From: JANOBD01 sp031411495
GTDB lineage: Bacteria; Planctomycetota; Phycisphaerae; Tepidisphaerales; Tepidisphaeraceae
Assembly (NCBI GenBank): GCA_031411495.1
Contig: JANOBD010000043.1
Span: forward strand, 1 to 64,000
Length of the DNA: 64,000 nt
Direction of reading: 5' to 3'
Position 1 is the first letter of the stretch. Every line of letters begins with the position of its first letter. Shown here in pieces: positions 37,213 to 46,195 of the stretch. The position numbers were made by a program, and so were the translations under genes. Under the pieces are notes generated by a model. The model saw nothing but the letters and a program-made list of their open reading frames with translations. It was not told the origin of the DNA and made no database searches.

Positions 37213-38100
37213 ATGTCGGAGTGGAAGTGCGTGTTGCAGCTTGATCATCGCCGGCAAGTCACCGACGGCAGCGACTCTGAGCTGGTGGCCGCAATCGCGC
37301 GCGGGGCGGACCTTCGCATCTACACGGAGTTCCGCCACAACGAACACATCGACACAGCGTCCTCGAACCCCGAACTGATCCGGGAAGTCGCGGAGTTTCG
37401 CACGACCTATCTGCTGGATCGACGGTGGGCCGCGGGAATCATGACGCTTCGCCAACCCGTTGAGCTGCCAGCCGGCTTTGGACCACGGCCGTCGATGTCG
37501 TTCTTTCTCTACAACCAGGACGGGCAACAGGCGATCGCGCGGCCGTACCTGGACGGCGCGCCCGCACCCGCGACCAAAGGCCCGTCGCCCTTGGACGACC
37601 ACCGCGACATGCCCAGGTATCACCAGCACGACAACTTTGATGCGGGGACGAACGCACCCAGCAGCAATTTCGTCTACGACTTCGAGCGATTTCGATACCT
37701 GGTTCGCGACGACTGGCGTGAGGTCTACGCGTGTTCGTCAAGTGGCGAGGTACTGGCCGGCTCGAAGTCGGAACTTGTCGATGCGTTTGCGGGCGGGGCA
37801 GACGTGAAAGTCGGCATCGCCAGTCTGTGTGATCAATGGAATGCAGCGCCCGCGCATGAAGTCTTCTGTCACACGCACTCAGGCTACTACTACACCGATC
37901 AGGGAATGTTCATCGCCGCAACGCAGCCGTTGGTTCGGGTAGCGCCCGGCATCCCGCTTCGCTACAACAGCGACGGCTGGGACTTTGGATGGGCGCTGGT
38001 GCGGACAGACGGGCACGTTGCCGGCCTGTGGTGTGATCCGTACACGCTGCAATTTCGCCGGACCACTGATCGTCGGGCGATCCGATGGTTCGTTCGATAA
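37213..38100 (+). CDS. Unrecognised protein with an internal tandem duplication
   Basis: A 295-aa soluble protein built from two similar halves. The N-terminal W-x-x-V...GSDSELVAAIARGADLRI recurs around residue 180 as W-x-x-V...GSKSELVDAFAGGADVKV, and PSMSFFLYNQDGQQAIARPYLD pairs with WDFGWALVRTDGHVAGLWCDP. I do not know the family. The start at MSEWKC is preferred to an upstream ATG at 37180, which would overlap the preceding gene. It lies in the promoter D unit, between a sugar dehydrogenase and a secreted barrel protein. Confidence 0.65.
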   Translation: MSEWKCVLQLDHRRQVTDGSDSELVAAIARGADLRIYTEFRHNEHIDTASSNPELIREVAEFRTTYLLDRRWAAGIMTLRQPVELPAGFGPRPSMSFFLYNQDGQQAIARPYLDGAPAPATKGPSPLDDHRDMPRYHQHDNFDAGTNAPSSNFVYDFERFRYLVRDDWREVYACSSSGEVLAGSKSELVDAFAGGADVKVGIASLCDQWNAAPAHEVFCHTHSGYYYTDQGMFIAATQPLVRVAPGIPLRYNSDGWDFGWALVRTDGHVAGLWCDPYTLQFRRTTDRRAIRWFVR

Positions 38101-38118
38101 GCACTGGATGGAATCACT

Positions 38119-39825
38119 ATGAGATTATCCCTCAAAGCATACGCTCGACTCACCCTTCTGGTCGTCACGATCGCGTCGCTGTTAACGGCGGTAGCCGTAC
38201 GCGCTGACGGAACCGATTACCCAACGGTCGTCACGCCGCACCCCGGCGCCGGCAAGTTCAACGCTCATCGCGATCCCGATAAACCGCTCCTGGCGCTCTA
38301 CGGCGGCATCGGTCTCTGGGAGACGGCGCCGGGCGCGTGGACCGGATACGGCGTCACGAGCAGGGCGCAGGTCGATTACCTCATTCGCCGCTGTGCCGAG
38401 AATGGAATCGGCCGCATCTGCGGATCGATGCAGGAAGAAGCCTATCCAAGCCGAATTGCGCCCGCCCGATCGGCTACGGAAGAAGATTTTGTTGCCTACG
38501 CGATCGACCAGATGCATGCGAACGGCGTCGAGTTCTTCGCCGATCAGCCGTGCTTCGCATTCGTAAAGTCCCGCAACGCCGATTTCGCGCAGGCTCATCC
38601 CGATGTGTTCACGCACGCTGTCGATGGAACGCCGGATACGCACATGCTGTCCGCAGCGCATCCGATCGTCCGCAGGTTCAAGCGGGCACAGTTCATGGAG
38701 TGGGTGCAGAACTATCCCATCGACGGGCTTCAGCTCGATTTCATCCGCTTCCCGTACTACTCGATGGACCTTCGCACCGGGTTCGGTAAGCACGGCTACG
38801 ACGAGCCACTGCTGAACGCGTTTCGCTCACTCTATGGATTGGATTCGAGCTTCATGCCGACGGCCGATGACCCGCGATGGATACGCCTCCGCGCCGAGGC
38901 CGTCTCGCAGTTCATTCGCGAACTGCGGCAGGATCTCCGCGACTCGAAAATCGAGCTGCCGATCGGCGTATACAACTCCGGCACCTACGGCCGCGCCGAC
39001 TCCGCAAGGACTGTTCTCCAGGATTGGCGCGTCTGGGAAGAAGAAGGACTGGTCAACGAGCACCATCCGATGTTCCTGATGAACGCGGGCATGAACAACC
39101 TCATTCGCGCCGTCAATTCAATTCACGAGGTCCGAAAGAACGGACGCGTCTTTGGTCCGATTTTTCTTGCGGAAGGGTTTGCCGGCGGCGATGACGTCCC
39201 GACCGCCGACATGGTCCGCGACGCTGCCCGTCGGCTGATCAAGGCCGGTTGCGACGCGATCTGGTTCTGCCGGGCCCCTGAGATCGAGCGCTATGGGCTC
39301 TGGCCGGTCGTGAAAGAGATCTCAGGCTGGTCGATCCGGGAAATCCGCAACGCCGACTTTGACCCGGCCTATGAAAACCTGGCGCGAAACGAGCTGTCGG
39401 CGACGGCTTGGGGCGTTCATGGCGACGCTGATGCGCAACGACTCCACCGGCGCGACGGCGCAGTGGAAATCGCGGGCGGCACGATGCCGCTGACATTAAC
39501 GCAATCGGCACGGTTCCGAGCGAGCAGGCACCTGGGCGTGTACGGTCTTTCGGCACGAGTGGTCGTCGATGACATCGATCCAGGCGTTGCGGCTCCGGTC
39601 GCAATCCTGAATCTCGAATATGCCAACGGCGAGCACGAGAGCAAGCCGATGGCCCATTCACGCGTCGACGGTCAGGTCACCGCAACGATCGACACGCCGG
39701 TTCGGTGCGATTTTGACCGCGTGTTGCTCGCGCGTTCGGAAATCTCGGTAACGATCGCCGCTCAGCCAGCGCCCGCATCGATCCGCGCCGTTGAGTTAAT
39801 TCGCGACCCGCAGGCGGCACGCTGA
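38119..39825 (+). CDS. Secreted GHL10-like TIM-barrel protein
   Basis: A 568-aa exported protein, signal peptide ending AVRA. The barrel spans about residues 50-430 and carries DGLQLDFIRFPYY, the counterpart of DYIRYP in the proteins at 21249 and 31240, as well as VNEHHPMFLM and AIWFCRAPEIE. A C-terminal beta-sandwich of about 130 residues follows. Family assignment to glycosyl-hydrolase-like 10 is by this strand pattern. It ends the promoter D unit, upstream of the ROK regulator. Confidence 0.75.
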   Translation: MRLSLKAYARLTLLVVTIASLLTAVAVRADGTDYPTVVTPHPGAGKFNAHRDPDKPLLALYGGIGLWETAPGAWTGYGVTSRAQVDYLIRRCAENGIGRICGSMQEEAYPSRIAPARSATEEDFVAYAIDQMHANGVEFFADQPCFAFVKSRNADFAQAHPDVFTHAVDGTPDTHMLSAAHPIVRRFKRAQFMEWVQNYPIDGLQLDFIRFPYYSMDLRTGFGKHGYDEPLLNAFRSLYGLDSSFMPTADDPRWIRLRAEAVSQFIRELRQDLRDSKIELPIGVYNSGTYGRADSARTVLQDWRVWEEEGLVNEHHPMFLMNAGMNNLIRAVNSIHEVRKNGRVFGPIFLAEGFAGGDDVPTADMVRDAARRLIKAGCDAIWFCRAPEIERYGLWPVVKEISGWSIREIRNADFDPAYENLARNELSATAWGVHGDADAQRLHRRDGAVEIAGGTMPLTLTQSARFRASRHLGVYGLSARVVVDDIDPGVAAPVAILNLEYANGEHESKPMAHSRVDGQVTATIDTPVRCDFDRVLLARSEISVTIAAQPAPASIRAVELIRDPQAAR

Positions 39826-40043
39826 CGGAGCGGGATCGGCATCAGATTGCCCGGCAAGCGGTGATTCCCGTCCCGATGAAGCGGGCCGGTGCCGACCCGT
39901 ATCGTCGGCGGCACTTCAAAAGCTTCGCGATTCGAATAAAGTCGGCAGCGAGGTTACGATTCATGCATGTGAGGTGTGGTCGAAACCGACGGATTCGTTT
40001 CTACTCGGCAAGGTCGAAACACTTCTGATGACCCTAAGGATGT

Positions 40044-41330
40044 ATGGCGACGTCACGGATTGGTAATACAGACCTCATCAGCGAGCTCAACAGCCGGCTC
40101 GTTTTACACGCCGTTCGGGTGATGCAGCCGACTTTCCGGGCGCAGGTGAGCCGCAGTACAGGTTTAAAGCCGGCGACCATCACAAGCATCGTCAACAACC
40201 TGATCGATCAGAAACTGCTTCGCGAGACACCCGGAAACGCCGAGACCAACACGCGCTTTGGCCGACCTCCCCTGCTTCTGGAGGTCAACCGAGACTTCAA
40301 GCGTATTCTTGCCGTCGACCTTGAGCCCGACCACATCCGCGTCGCGCTGACGGACGTGCTTGCTCGAATTCTCGACTACCGCGAGCAGAAAATCGATCGA
40401 TTCGATCGCCCGGAGTCCATCCTTGCGCAGGTCCTGAAACTGTGCCGAACGGTTACGGGCAATCTCCCGACCGCACAAATTCAGGGCGTCGGGCTCAGCC
40501 TGCCAGGATTGATCGATCGTGAAAAGGGCATCCTCCTCTCGTCCACCAATATGCCGAAGTGGAAAGACGTCCCGGTCGGCCCGTGGCTCGAAAAGGAACT
40601 GGGCGTGCCGGTGAAGGTGGATCGATCCATTCACCTGGCCGCACTGTATGAGAAGTGGACTCATCCCGAGTCATTGACGCGAAAGGTGATCGTCATCTCC
40701 CTCCGCACGGGTATCGGCATGAGCCTTCTGCAAGATGGAACGCTGTACGTCGGCTCCGGCGGACTCTCGGGAGAAATCGGGCACACGATTGTCGATATCA
40801 ACGGAAAGCGGTGCGACTGCGGCAGCAACGGGTGCCTGGAGACGTTTGTGGGCGCGCCCGCAATCGTTGCGCGAGCCCAGGAGTTGATGAAGGCGGGAGA
40901 AGCTAAGGCGTTGAAAGCGCGCATTGGCTCGGGAGCACTGCTCACACCGGAACTGATCTACACACTTGCGCGTGACGGCGACGCAGACTGTGTCGCCATG
41001 GTCCGAACGATCGGGCATTACCTGGGAATCGCAATCTCGAATCTGATCAACCTGCTCGGGCCGGATGAGGTGGTCGTGTGCGGCGCAATCGATGAGGCCG
41101 AGGAACCACTATTGGAAGCGATTCGCGAACAGATCGACATCTCCGCGCTGCCAAGGCTGCGTGCGTCAGCTCACGTCCGCGTCGCCGCCGAGCATGAAAA
41201 GGTCGCGCTGCTTGGAGCCGCGGTGCTCATCTCGCAGGACATTTTCGAACTGCCGTCGCTCCGCCACTCCGAGCGTGTCATCGCACGCCCACAAGCCGCA
41301 CCCCAGCCTAAAGCCGCCCGCTCTTCGTGA
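40044..41330 (+). CDS. ROK-family transcriptional regulator
   Basis: A 428-aa protein with an N-terminal winged helix-turn-helix (FRAQVSRSTGLKPATITSIVNNLIDQ, shown in parts, about residues 31-56) and a ROK domain. The zinc motif CDCGSNGCLE and preceding GLSGEIGH are intact. The ATP loop normally DxGGT is replaced (LAVDLEPDHIRVAL) and the catalytic NDA motif is missing, so it is a sugar-sensing repressor and not a kinase. It sits inside the locus between units D and E. It is the best local candidate to bind the five shared operators; their palindromic form recalls ROK-type XylR operators. Confidence 0.88.
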   Translation: MATSRIGNTDLISELNSRLVLHAVRVMQPTFRAQVSRSTGLKPATITSIVNNLIDQKLLRETPGNAETNTRFGRPPLLLEVNRDFKRILAVDLEPDHIRVALTDVLARILDYREQKIDRFDRPESILAQVLKLCRTVTGNLPTAQIQGVGLSLPGLIDREKGILLSSTNMPKWKDVPVGPWLEKELGVPVKVDRSIHLAALYEKWTHPESLTRKVIVISLRTGIGMSLLQDGTLYVGSGGLSGEIGHTIVDINGKRCDCGSNGCLETFVGAPAIVARAQELMKAGEAKALKARIGSGALLTPELIYTLARDGDADCVAMVRTIGHYLGIAISNLINLLGPDEVVVCGAIDEAEEPLLEAIREQIDISALPRLRASAHVRVAAEHEKVALLGAAVLISQDIFELPSLRHSERVIARPQAAPQPKAARSS

Positions 41331-41359
41331 TGGAATCGCCCACCGCGAATCCAGATCGA

Positions 41360-42391
41360 TCAGACATCCATCGCCCGTCCACACTTTGCAGAGGCATAAC
41401 ATGCCTCGAGCAATCGCTGAACGCGAATGCCCGCGGCGCCATCGATCGGCGCATCCTTCTGGTCAAGAATCGATTGCGAAAAGGCTTGGATCTGTGCGCG
41501 ATACGTGTTGATCGGCTGGGGCTTGAGAATGGCCGTTGTCTGGTCTGTTCGGGATTGAGAGGCATCGTATCCGGCGCTTCCCGCGCGACGACGCCAGGCG
41601 ATCGTCCCTTCGCCGCTCTGGCCGATCGTTCCTTCGCACAGCAGGCTGCCTTCGCTCCCGTACAGCTCCAGACGGTTTAGCGACGATTCATCCGGCACAT
41701 TGAACAGGCAGTCGACGATTCCCATCGCGCCGTTTGCGAACGTGAGCGAAACGACGGCCGAGTCTTCGACCGCGTATTTCTGCACGGTGTTTCCGGTCTG
41801 GCAGCTGACACGGACAATGGCGCCGAAGAGCATCTCCAGCAGATCGATACAGTGACATCCCAGATCCGTCAGCGCACCGCCGCCGCCCAGCTTCGGGTCT
41901 TGTCGCCACGCATTCGCCATCGGCGGATACCAGCAGCTGAGTTGCGCCCGCGCGAGAACCGGCATGCCGAGTTGTCCTGAAGCGACGATCGATTTCGCTT
42001 CGACATGGCAGGCATGAAACCGCATCATCAATCCGACGCCGAGACGCACTTTCCTTGCCGCGCATAGCTTTACGAGTCGCTCCGCTTCCACAACATCCAG
42101 GCTGAGGGGTTTTTCGCAGAGCACGTGCTTCCCTGCGTTCGCCGCGCGCTCGATCTGCTCGGCATGGAGGTAGACCGGCGTCGCGATGTACACCGCGTCG
42201 ATGTCCTGGGCGAGCAGTTCGGCCTCTGTTTCACAGCACTTGACGCCGAATTTGTCGGCAACCGATTTCGCCGATGACACATCGAACACCGCCGCCAGCA
42301 TCGCGTTGTTCGCGACGACGATACCTTCGGGAATTGTTCTGCGCTGCGCGATCCCACACGCACCAATGACACCCCAGCGAATACGGCTCAT
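41360..42391 (-). CDS. Gfo/Idh/MocA-family oxidoreductase
   Basis: A 343-aa NAD(P)-dependent enzyme. Rossmann motif GVIGACGIAQRR at residues 6-17, ATPVYLHAEQ near 72, CEKPLSLD near 93 and the DLGCHCIDLLE catalytic region near 178. It is a second, distinct member of the family in this locus. Its start overlaps the acetamidase-like gene by 4 nt (ATGA-type), so both are translated together. It converges on the ROK gene with a 29-nt gap. Confidence 0.88.
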   Translation of the reverse strand: MSRIRWGVIGACGIAQRRTIPEGIVVANNAMLAAVFDVSSAKSVADKFGVKCCETEAELLAQDIDAVYIATPVYLHAEQIERAANAGKHVLCEKPLSLDVVEAERLVKLCAARKVRLGVGLMMRFHACHVEAKSIVASGQLGMPVLARAQLSCWYPPMANAWRQDPKLGGGGALTDLGCHCIDLLEMLFGAIVRVSCQTGNTVQKYAVEDSAVVSLTFANGAMGIVDCLFNVPDESSLNRLELYGSEGSLLCEGTIGQSGEGTIAWRRRAGSAGYDASQSRTDQTTAILKPQPINTYRAQIQAFSQSILDQKDAPIDGAAGIRVQRLLEACYASAKCGRAMDV

Positions 42392-43374
42392 AACTGGCCC
42401 TCCAGCACAGACATCGCTTCCCGCGGAAGCGCCTCGAGCGAAATGAATGTCGCCACCGTAAACGGCGCGAGGACAAGGTTCCCGATCTCGATCCGCGCAG
42501 TCTGTGAAAGGAGGTTGTAGGCATCGAAACGATTCATCTGAAGTTCAGCAGACAGCCAATTCAGTAATCGAGCAAACGCGATCTGGATCGCCGACCGTAA
42601 ATCGCCGTCACTGGCGACCGCACCGATTTCGGTTGACGTTTGAATGCGCGGCGCCGGAATCGGCCGGTTCTTGACCAGCTTTACTTCGATATCGACTTGA
42701 GCGGCGGTTTCGATCGCGCCGCCGATCGCTTCGCCGTGGCCTTGTGCCGCATGAATGTCGCCGAGCATCAACAGTGCCCCTGGCGCGAAGACGGGGAAAT
42801 AGATCGTTGCGCCCGCGCCCAGACTCGGGAGGTCCATGTTGCCGCCATGCGTGCCGGCATAGAGCGTCGCGATCTGTTGTCCCTGGTCCGGGCAGATGCC
42901 GATGCATCCGACGAACGGCTTCAACGCCACTTCGATCGGCTGCTTTCCGAGCCGGTTGCGGAGCGATGCGCGGCGCTTCGTCGGATCCAGGTCCCACTGA
43001 TAGAGATGTCGAGGCACGTTTCCCTGGGGCTCAACGAGATGCGCGGGTAGCAACCCGTGTCCCGGGCCGAGACCCGTCTGGCCAATGCCGGCGGGAACCT
43101 GCAGATCCAGAATCCGGACGGCGAGACAGTCCTGAGGCATCGACCCGGCAACTTCGATCGGTCCGGCAACGGGATTGCCCTCGACTAAATTCGAGGCGTC
43201 GCCACGCTGGCGTCGAGACGGCGGCAAGACCGTCCCATCGGCGTTGCGATTGTCACAATCGGCACAAAGCACCTGAAGCGTCGCCCCTGAATCGAGCTTT
43301 ATCTGTGGCTGATGCGGCCCAAACACGTAGTAGAAGGGATCGGATGCAAACGATTGTCGCGGTTGGGCGGCCAT
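42388..43374 (-). CDS. Acetamidase/formamidase-family protein
   Basis: A 328-aa protein of the FmdA/AmdA family, whose members hydrolyse short-chain amides to an acid and ammonia. Motifs visible: VEGNPVAGPIEVAG near residue 64, GCIGICPD near 155, THGGNMD near 174 and a central GDIHAAQGHGE near 205. The family order is complete. In a locus with a PIG-L deacetylase it might act on acetamide-type leaving products or on modified sugars (inference). Shares the intergenic region with operator E. Confidence 0.82.
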   Translation of the reverse strand: MAAQPRQSFASDPFYYVFGPHQPQIKLDSGATLQVLCADCDNRNADGTVLPPSRRQRGDASNLVEGNPVAGPIEVAGSMPQDCLAVRILDLQVPAGIGQTGLGPGHGLLPAHLVEPQGNVPRHLYQWDLDPTKRRASLRNRLGKQPIEVALKPFVGCIGICPDQGQQIATLYAGTHGGNMDLPSLGAGATIYFPVFAPGALLMLGDIHAAQGHGEAIGGAIETAAQVDIEVKLVKNRPIPAPRIQTSTEIGAVASDGDLRSAIQIAFARLLNWLSAELQMNRFDAYNLLSQTARIEIGNLVLAPFTVATFISLEALPREAMSVLEGQL

Positions 43375-43437
43375 GCGAATGAACTCCGATCAAAGGAACA
43401 AACCAAAGCTTTAGTTGACGAGAATGGAGTTTATACT

Positions 43438-43462
43438 ACTTTATTCTCGGCATGAATAATGT
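43438..43462. promoter_or_regulatory. Shared 25-bp operator, site E
   Basis: ACTT, TA, TTC, five bases, ATGAAT, ending ATGT: the least perfect of the five, with one change in the ATAAAY part. The core promoter is weaker (TTTATA at 43430-43435, 16 nt, ATGAAT). It lies between the divergent acetamidase-like gene (start 43374) and the CBM9-like gene (start 43512), so it could control both. Confidence 0.6.
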
Positions 43463-43511
43463 CCGCGCAGAATCCGCAACATCCACCCGCCGCGAGCTCG
43501 GGCAAACTGCA

Positions 43512-44234
43512 ATGTATCGTGCGGTTCGGGCTCCCGAATTGTTCGGTCCCGGCTCTCTCGCAGACCCGGACGCTTGGAAATCTGCTCACGTGGCAACGCT
43601 TGCGTCCTTCCATTCGGACAGTTCAGACCATCGCCCCGAGACGAACGCCCGGGTCCTTTACGATCGACGGTCCCTCCATGTTCGGTTTGACGTCGAAGAC
43701 CGGTACGTTCGAAGCATCCAAACCCGCCACCAAAGCCGTGTCAGCAGAGATAGTTGCGTGGAGTTTTTCGTTCAGCCGGCTGGTGCCGTCGGCTACTATA
43801 ACTTCGAGGTGAACGCCGGCGGCACGGTGCTGGTCTACTTCATCGAAGACCCCACCCGCGGCGCAGACGGTACCCTCTTTCAGAAGTTTACCGAACTGCC
43901 GATTCCGCTTGTTGAGTCGATGCCGATCTACCACTCGCTGCCCGACATCGTCGATCCCGAGCGGACCGAGCCCACGCGATGGAGTGTGGCGTTTTCAATT
44001 TCCAAGGACCTGATCGAACAGTACGTTCCCGATGCCTGGTCGCGGCGAGATCTGCCTTGGCGATGCAATTTTCATAAATGCGGCGACGACACCTCACACC
44101 CGCACTGGGCAAGCTGGGCGGACATCGGCCAGACTCTACGCTTCCATCAGCCCGACAAGTTTGGCCAATTGATCTTCGACTTGCGCGGAGGACCCGCCTT
44201 CGACACGTCTCCACTGAAGGCATTGAATGACTGA
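43512..44234 (+). CDS. CBM9-like carbohydrate-binding protein (cytoplasmic)
   Basis: A 240-aa beta-sandwich with features of carbohydrate-binding family 9/DOMON-like domains: ARVLYDRRSLHVRFDVEDRYVRS, DSCVEFFVQP, GYYNFEVNAGG, and the WRCNFHKCGDD...PHWASW end. There is no signal peptide. I start it at MYRAVRAPEL (43512), since an in-frame ATG at 43452 lies inside operator E. It overlaps the RraA-like gene by 8 nt. Confidence 0.72.
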   Translation: MYRAVRAPELFGPGSLADPDAWKSAHVATLASFHSDSSDHRPETNARVLYDRRSLHVRFDVEDRYVRSIQTRHQSRVSRDSCVEFFVQPAGAVGYYNFEVNAGGTVLVYFIEDPTRGADGTLFQKFTELPIPLVESMPIYHSLPDIVDPERTEPTRWSVAFSISKDLIEQYVPDAWSRRDLPWRCNFHKCGDDTSHPHWASWADIGQTLRFHQPDKFGQLIFDLRGGPAFDTSPLKALND

Positions 44235-44844
44235 ACTCGCGAAAACGCTCTGTGAAGCAGGCTCGGCAAACGTCAGTGATGCGCTGCGCGCCTTGGGAAG
44301 ACATTTCCAGGCGATGGATGGCGGCATTCGTCCACTGGATCCTTCGATGAAATGTGCCGGACCGGCCTTCACGGTCCGCTGTTACCCGGGAGCGACCTTC
44401 GCGCTCGAGAAAGCGCTCGAAGAAGCCAAGCCCGGCGATGTGCTCGTCGTCGATGGCGGAAGCGTGCCTGATGTGATCCTGATGGGCGGATTGATGAGCC
44501 TGCGCGCCAAAACGCGTGGCATCGCGGGCGCCATACTCGATGCGGCCGTTCGTGATGTGAGCGACGTCATCGCGATCCCGTTCCCGATGTTCTCGCGCTA
44601 CGTCTGCCCGCGCGCAGGCACGTTCGCCGAGATCGGCGAACGCAACACCATCATCTGCTGCGGGCGCGTTCCGGTTCGCCCGGGCGATTGGGTCGTCGCC
44701 GATTCCAGCGGCATCACTCTCATCCCGGTCGAGATCCTCGAAGCGACGCATGCGAAGGCGATGGAAATCAATCGCCGTGAACGGACGATTCATGCCGGGC
44801 TTCTCGCGGGCAAAACGCTTCCCGAAGCCGCCGCGGGCGCGTAA
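44227..44844 (+). CDS. RraA-family (HMG aldolase-like) protein
   Basis: A 205-aa protein of the RraA/4-hydroxy-4-methyl-2-oxoglutarate aldolase fold. GDVLVVDGG near residue 75, GGLMSLRAKTRGIAGAILDAAVRD near 88-111 with the Arg and Asp used for metal and substrate binding, and PGDWVVADSSGI near 155. Members cleave or decarboxylate keto acids. With the HpcH/HpaI aldolase at 20402 this gives the locus two keto-acid enzymes. It is coupled to the CBM9-like gene. Confidence 0.85.
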   Translation: MTELAKTLCEAGSANVSDALRALGRHFQAMDGGIRPLDPSMKCAGPAFTVRCYPGATFALEKALEEAKPGDVLVVDGGSVPDVILMGGLMSLRAKTRGIAGAILDAAVRDVSDVIAIPFPMFSRYVCPRAGTFAEIGERNTIICCGRVPVRPGDWVVADSSGITLIPVEILEATHAKAMEINRRERTIHAGLLAGKTLPEAAAGA

Positions 44845-44980
44845 ACCCCGGGACGAACGCTCACTCGGCTCGCACCTCGCTCGCCGAGCCTGTTTCAGCC
44901 CTTCAACTTCAATCGCAATCGAGGCTGCAACCGGCGCTTCCTGATACGCTTTCGGATCGTCCGCTGTTTCGCGATCGCGC

Positions 44981-46195
44981 TCAATAATCCCGCCGCACGA
45001 ACACGAACGCGGCCAATCCCAGCATCGTCGCTTCGAAGATCAGCGATGTGCCGATCACCCAGAAAACCGAACGCGAGCGCATTTCTTTGTCCAGCTCGAT
45101 CGCCGCGAGCCTTCGAGTTTCGCGATTCGCCTGGAAGATCTGGGTTTCCGGATCGTCCTCATTCTTCTGTTCGCCGCGCCGATGGTCCCGGTCCAGATCT
45201 CGCTCGGGAATGAACTGCCGATCGAGCCAGCGTTCCATCAGGTTCGCGGACTCGGTCGTCTTCGGCGAAAACCAATAGACCCAATAGACCACACGGTGCC
45301 ATGTCGAATACGGGTCTCCCGCGGCACGCGAGGCTCGTGTGTAATTGAGCATCGCGTTCAGCGACTTGAGGCGGGCGAGATCGGACTCCGTGGGCTGAGT
45401 CGTTGCGAGCTTTGCCTGAAAGTCGGCGATGCCGGCTTGTATTCGATTGACGTCCGTGTCGAGTGATGCGACTTCGAGCCGCGCGACAATGGAACGCCTC
45501 AGCAGTTCTCCCTCGACCTGGTGAAGTGCAAACGTCATCAACCAGACCACCATCGTGATGAGGATTGCGGTGATGGTGGAACGCGTCAGCGTGCCGACGA
45601 GGACGCAGACGCCCCAGAGGTAGCTGAAGATCAAGAGCACCACCGGAATCGCGAGAAACAGCCCGGGCACCCAGGCGCCGCCCCGCAGGCCCAGCACGAG
45701 AAAGCTCGCGACGCAGAACACCGTGACCTGCAGCCCGACAAACAGCATCCCGACGACGTACTTGGTGACGAACAGCCGCAGCCGTCCCATCGGCCGCGCG
45801 AGGAAGAGGTCGACCGCGCCCCCGCTCAGGAAATCAGGAATCATCGGGGCGGTCGAAATCAGCGCGAGGATCAGCCCGAAGTAGCTCAGCCAGGTCTGCA
45901 CGCCGAGCGAGATGAACAGGTTTTTGTACAACTGCTGGATCGGGAGAAAGGTCGTGTTCAGAAACGGACTGCGAAAGTGCTTCCAGAAGATGGACACGCC
46001 GGTCTCATCAAATCCGACCGCGCCGAACGCGCCGACGACAATTCCGGAGAGGAACATCGTGATCCAGAACAGTTTCTTCGAGTTCAGTTCGCGATAGGCG
46101 TCGACGAGCATGGCGCGCGTCTGGATCGCCATGCCGCCAAACGTCAGCCGGGGCGGTGTGGCGGGCGCGGAAGATGTCAATGCCTCATGACTCAT
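44981..46195 (-). CDS. ABC-2 type transporter permease
   Basis: A 404-aa membrane protein with an N-terminal helix after AYRELNSKKLFW, four hydrophobic helices in residues 95-225, a long hydrophilic periplasmic or cytoplasmic insert of about 130 residues, and a final helix (FWVIGTSLIFEATMLGLAAFVFV). The pattern fits ABC-2 permeases of the NatB type, with a large loop. It overlaps the ATPase gene by 4 nt. Cargo unknown. Confidence 0.85.
   Translation of the reverse strand: MSHEALTSSAPATPPRLTFGGMAIQTRAMLVDAYRELNSKKLFWITMFLSGIVVGAFGAVGFDETGVSIFWKHFRSPFLNTTFLPIQQLYKNLFISLGVQTWLSYFGLILALISTAPMIPDFLSGGAVDLFLARPMGRLRLFVTKYVVGMLFVGLQVTVFCVASFLVLGLRGGAWVPGLFLAIPVVLLIFSYLWGVCVLVGTLTRSTITAILITMVVWLMTFALHQVEGELLRRSIVARLEVASLDTDVNRIQAGIADFQAKLATTQPTESDLARLKSLNAMLNYTRASRAAGDPYSTWHRVVYWVYWFSPKTTESANLMERWLDRQFIPERDLDRDHRRGEQKNEDDPETQIFQANRETRRLAAIELDKEMRSRSVFWVIGTSLIFEATMLGLAAFVFVRRDY

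Noticed and set aside
39918..39942. Possible sixth operator upstream of the ROK gene
   Set aside because: TTC and AAAGT fit the spacing, but ACTT and ATAAAY do not, so the match is too weak to count as autoregulation evidence.
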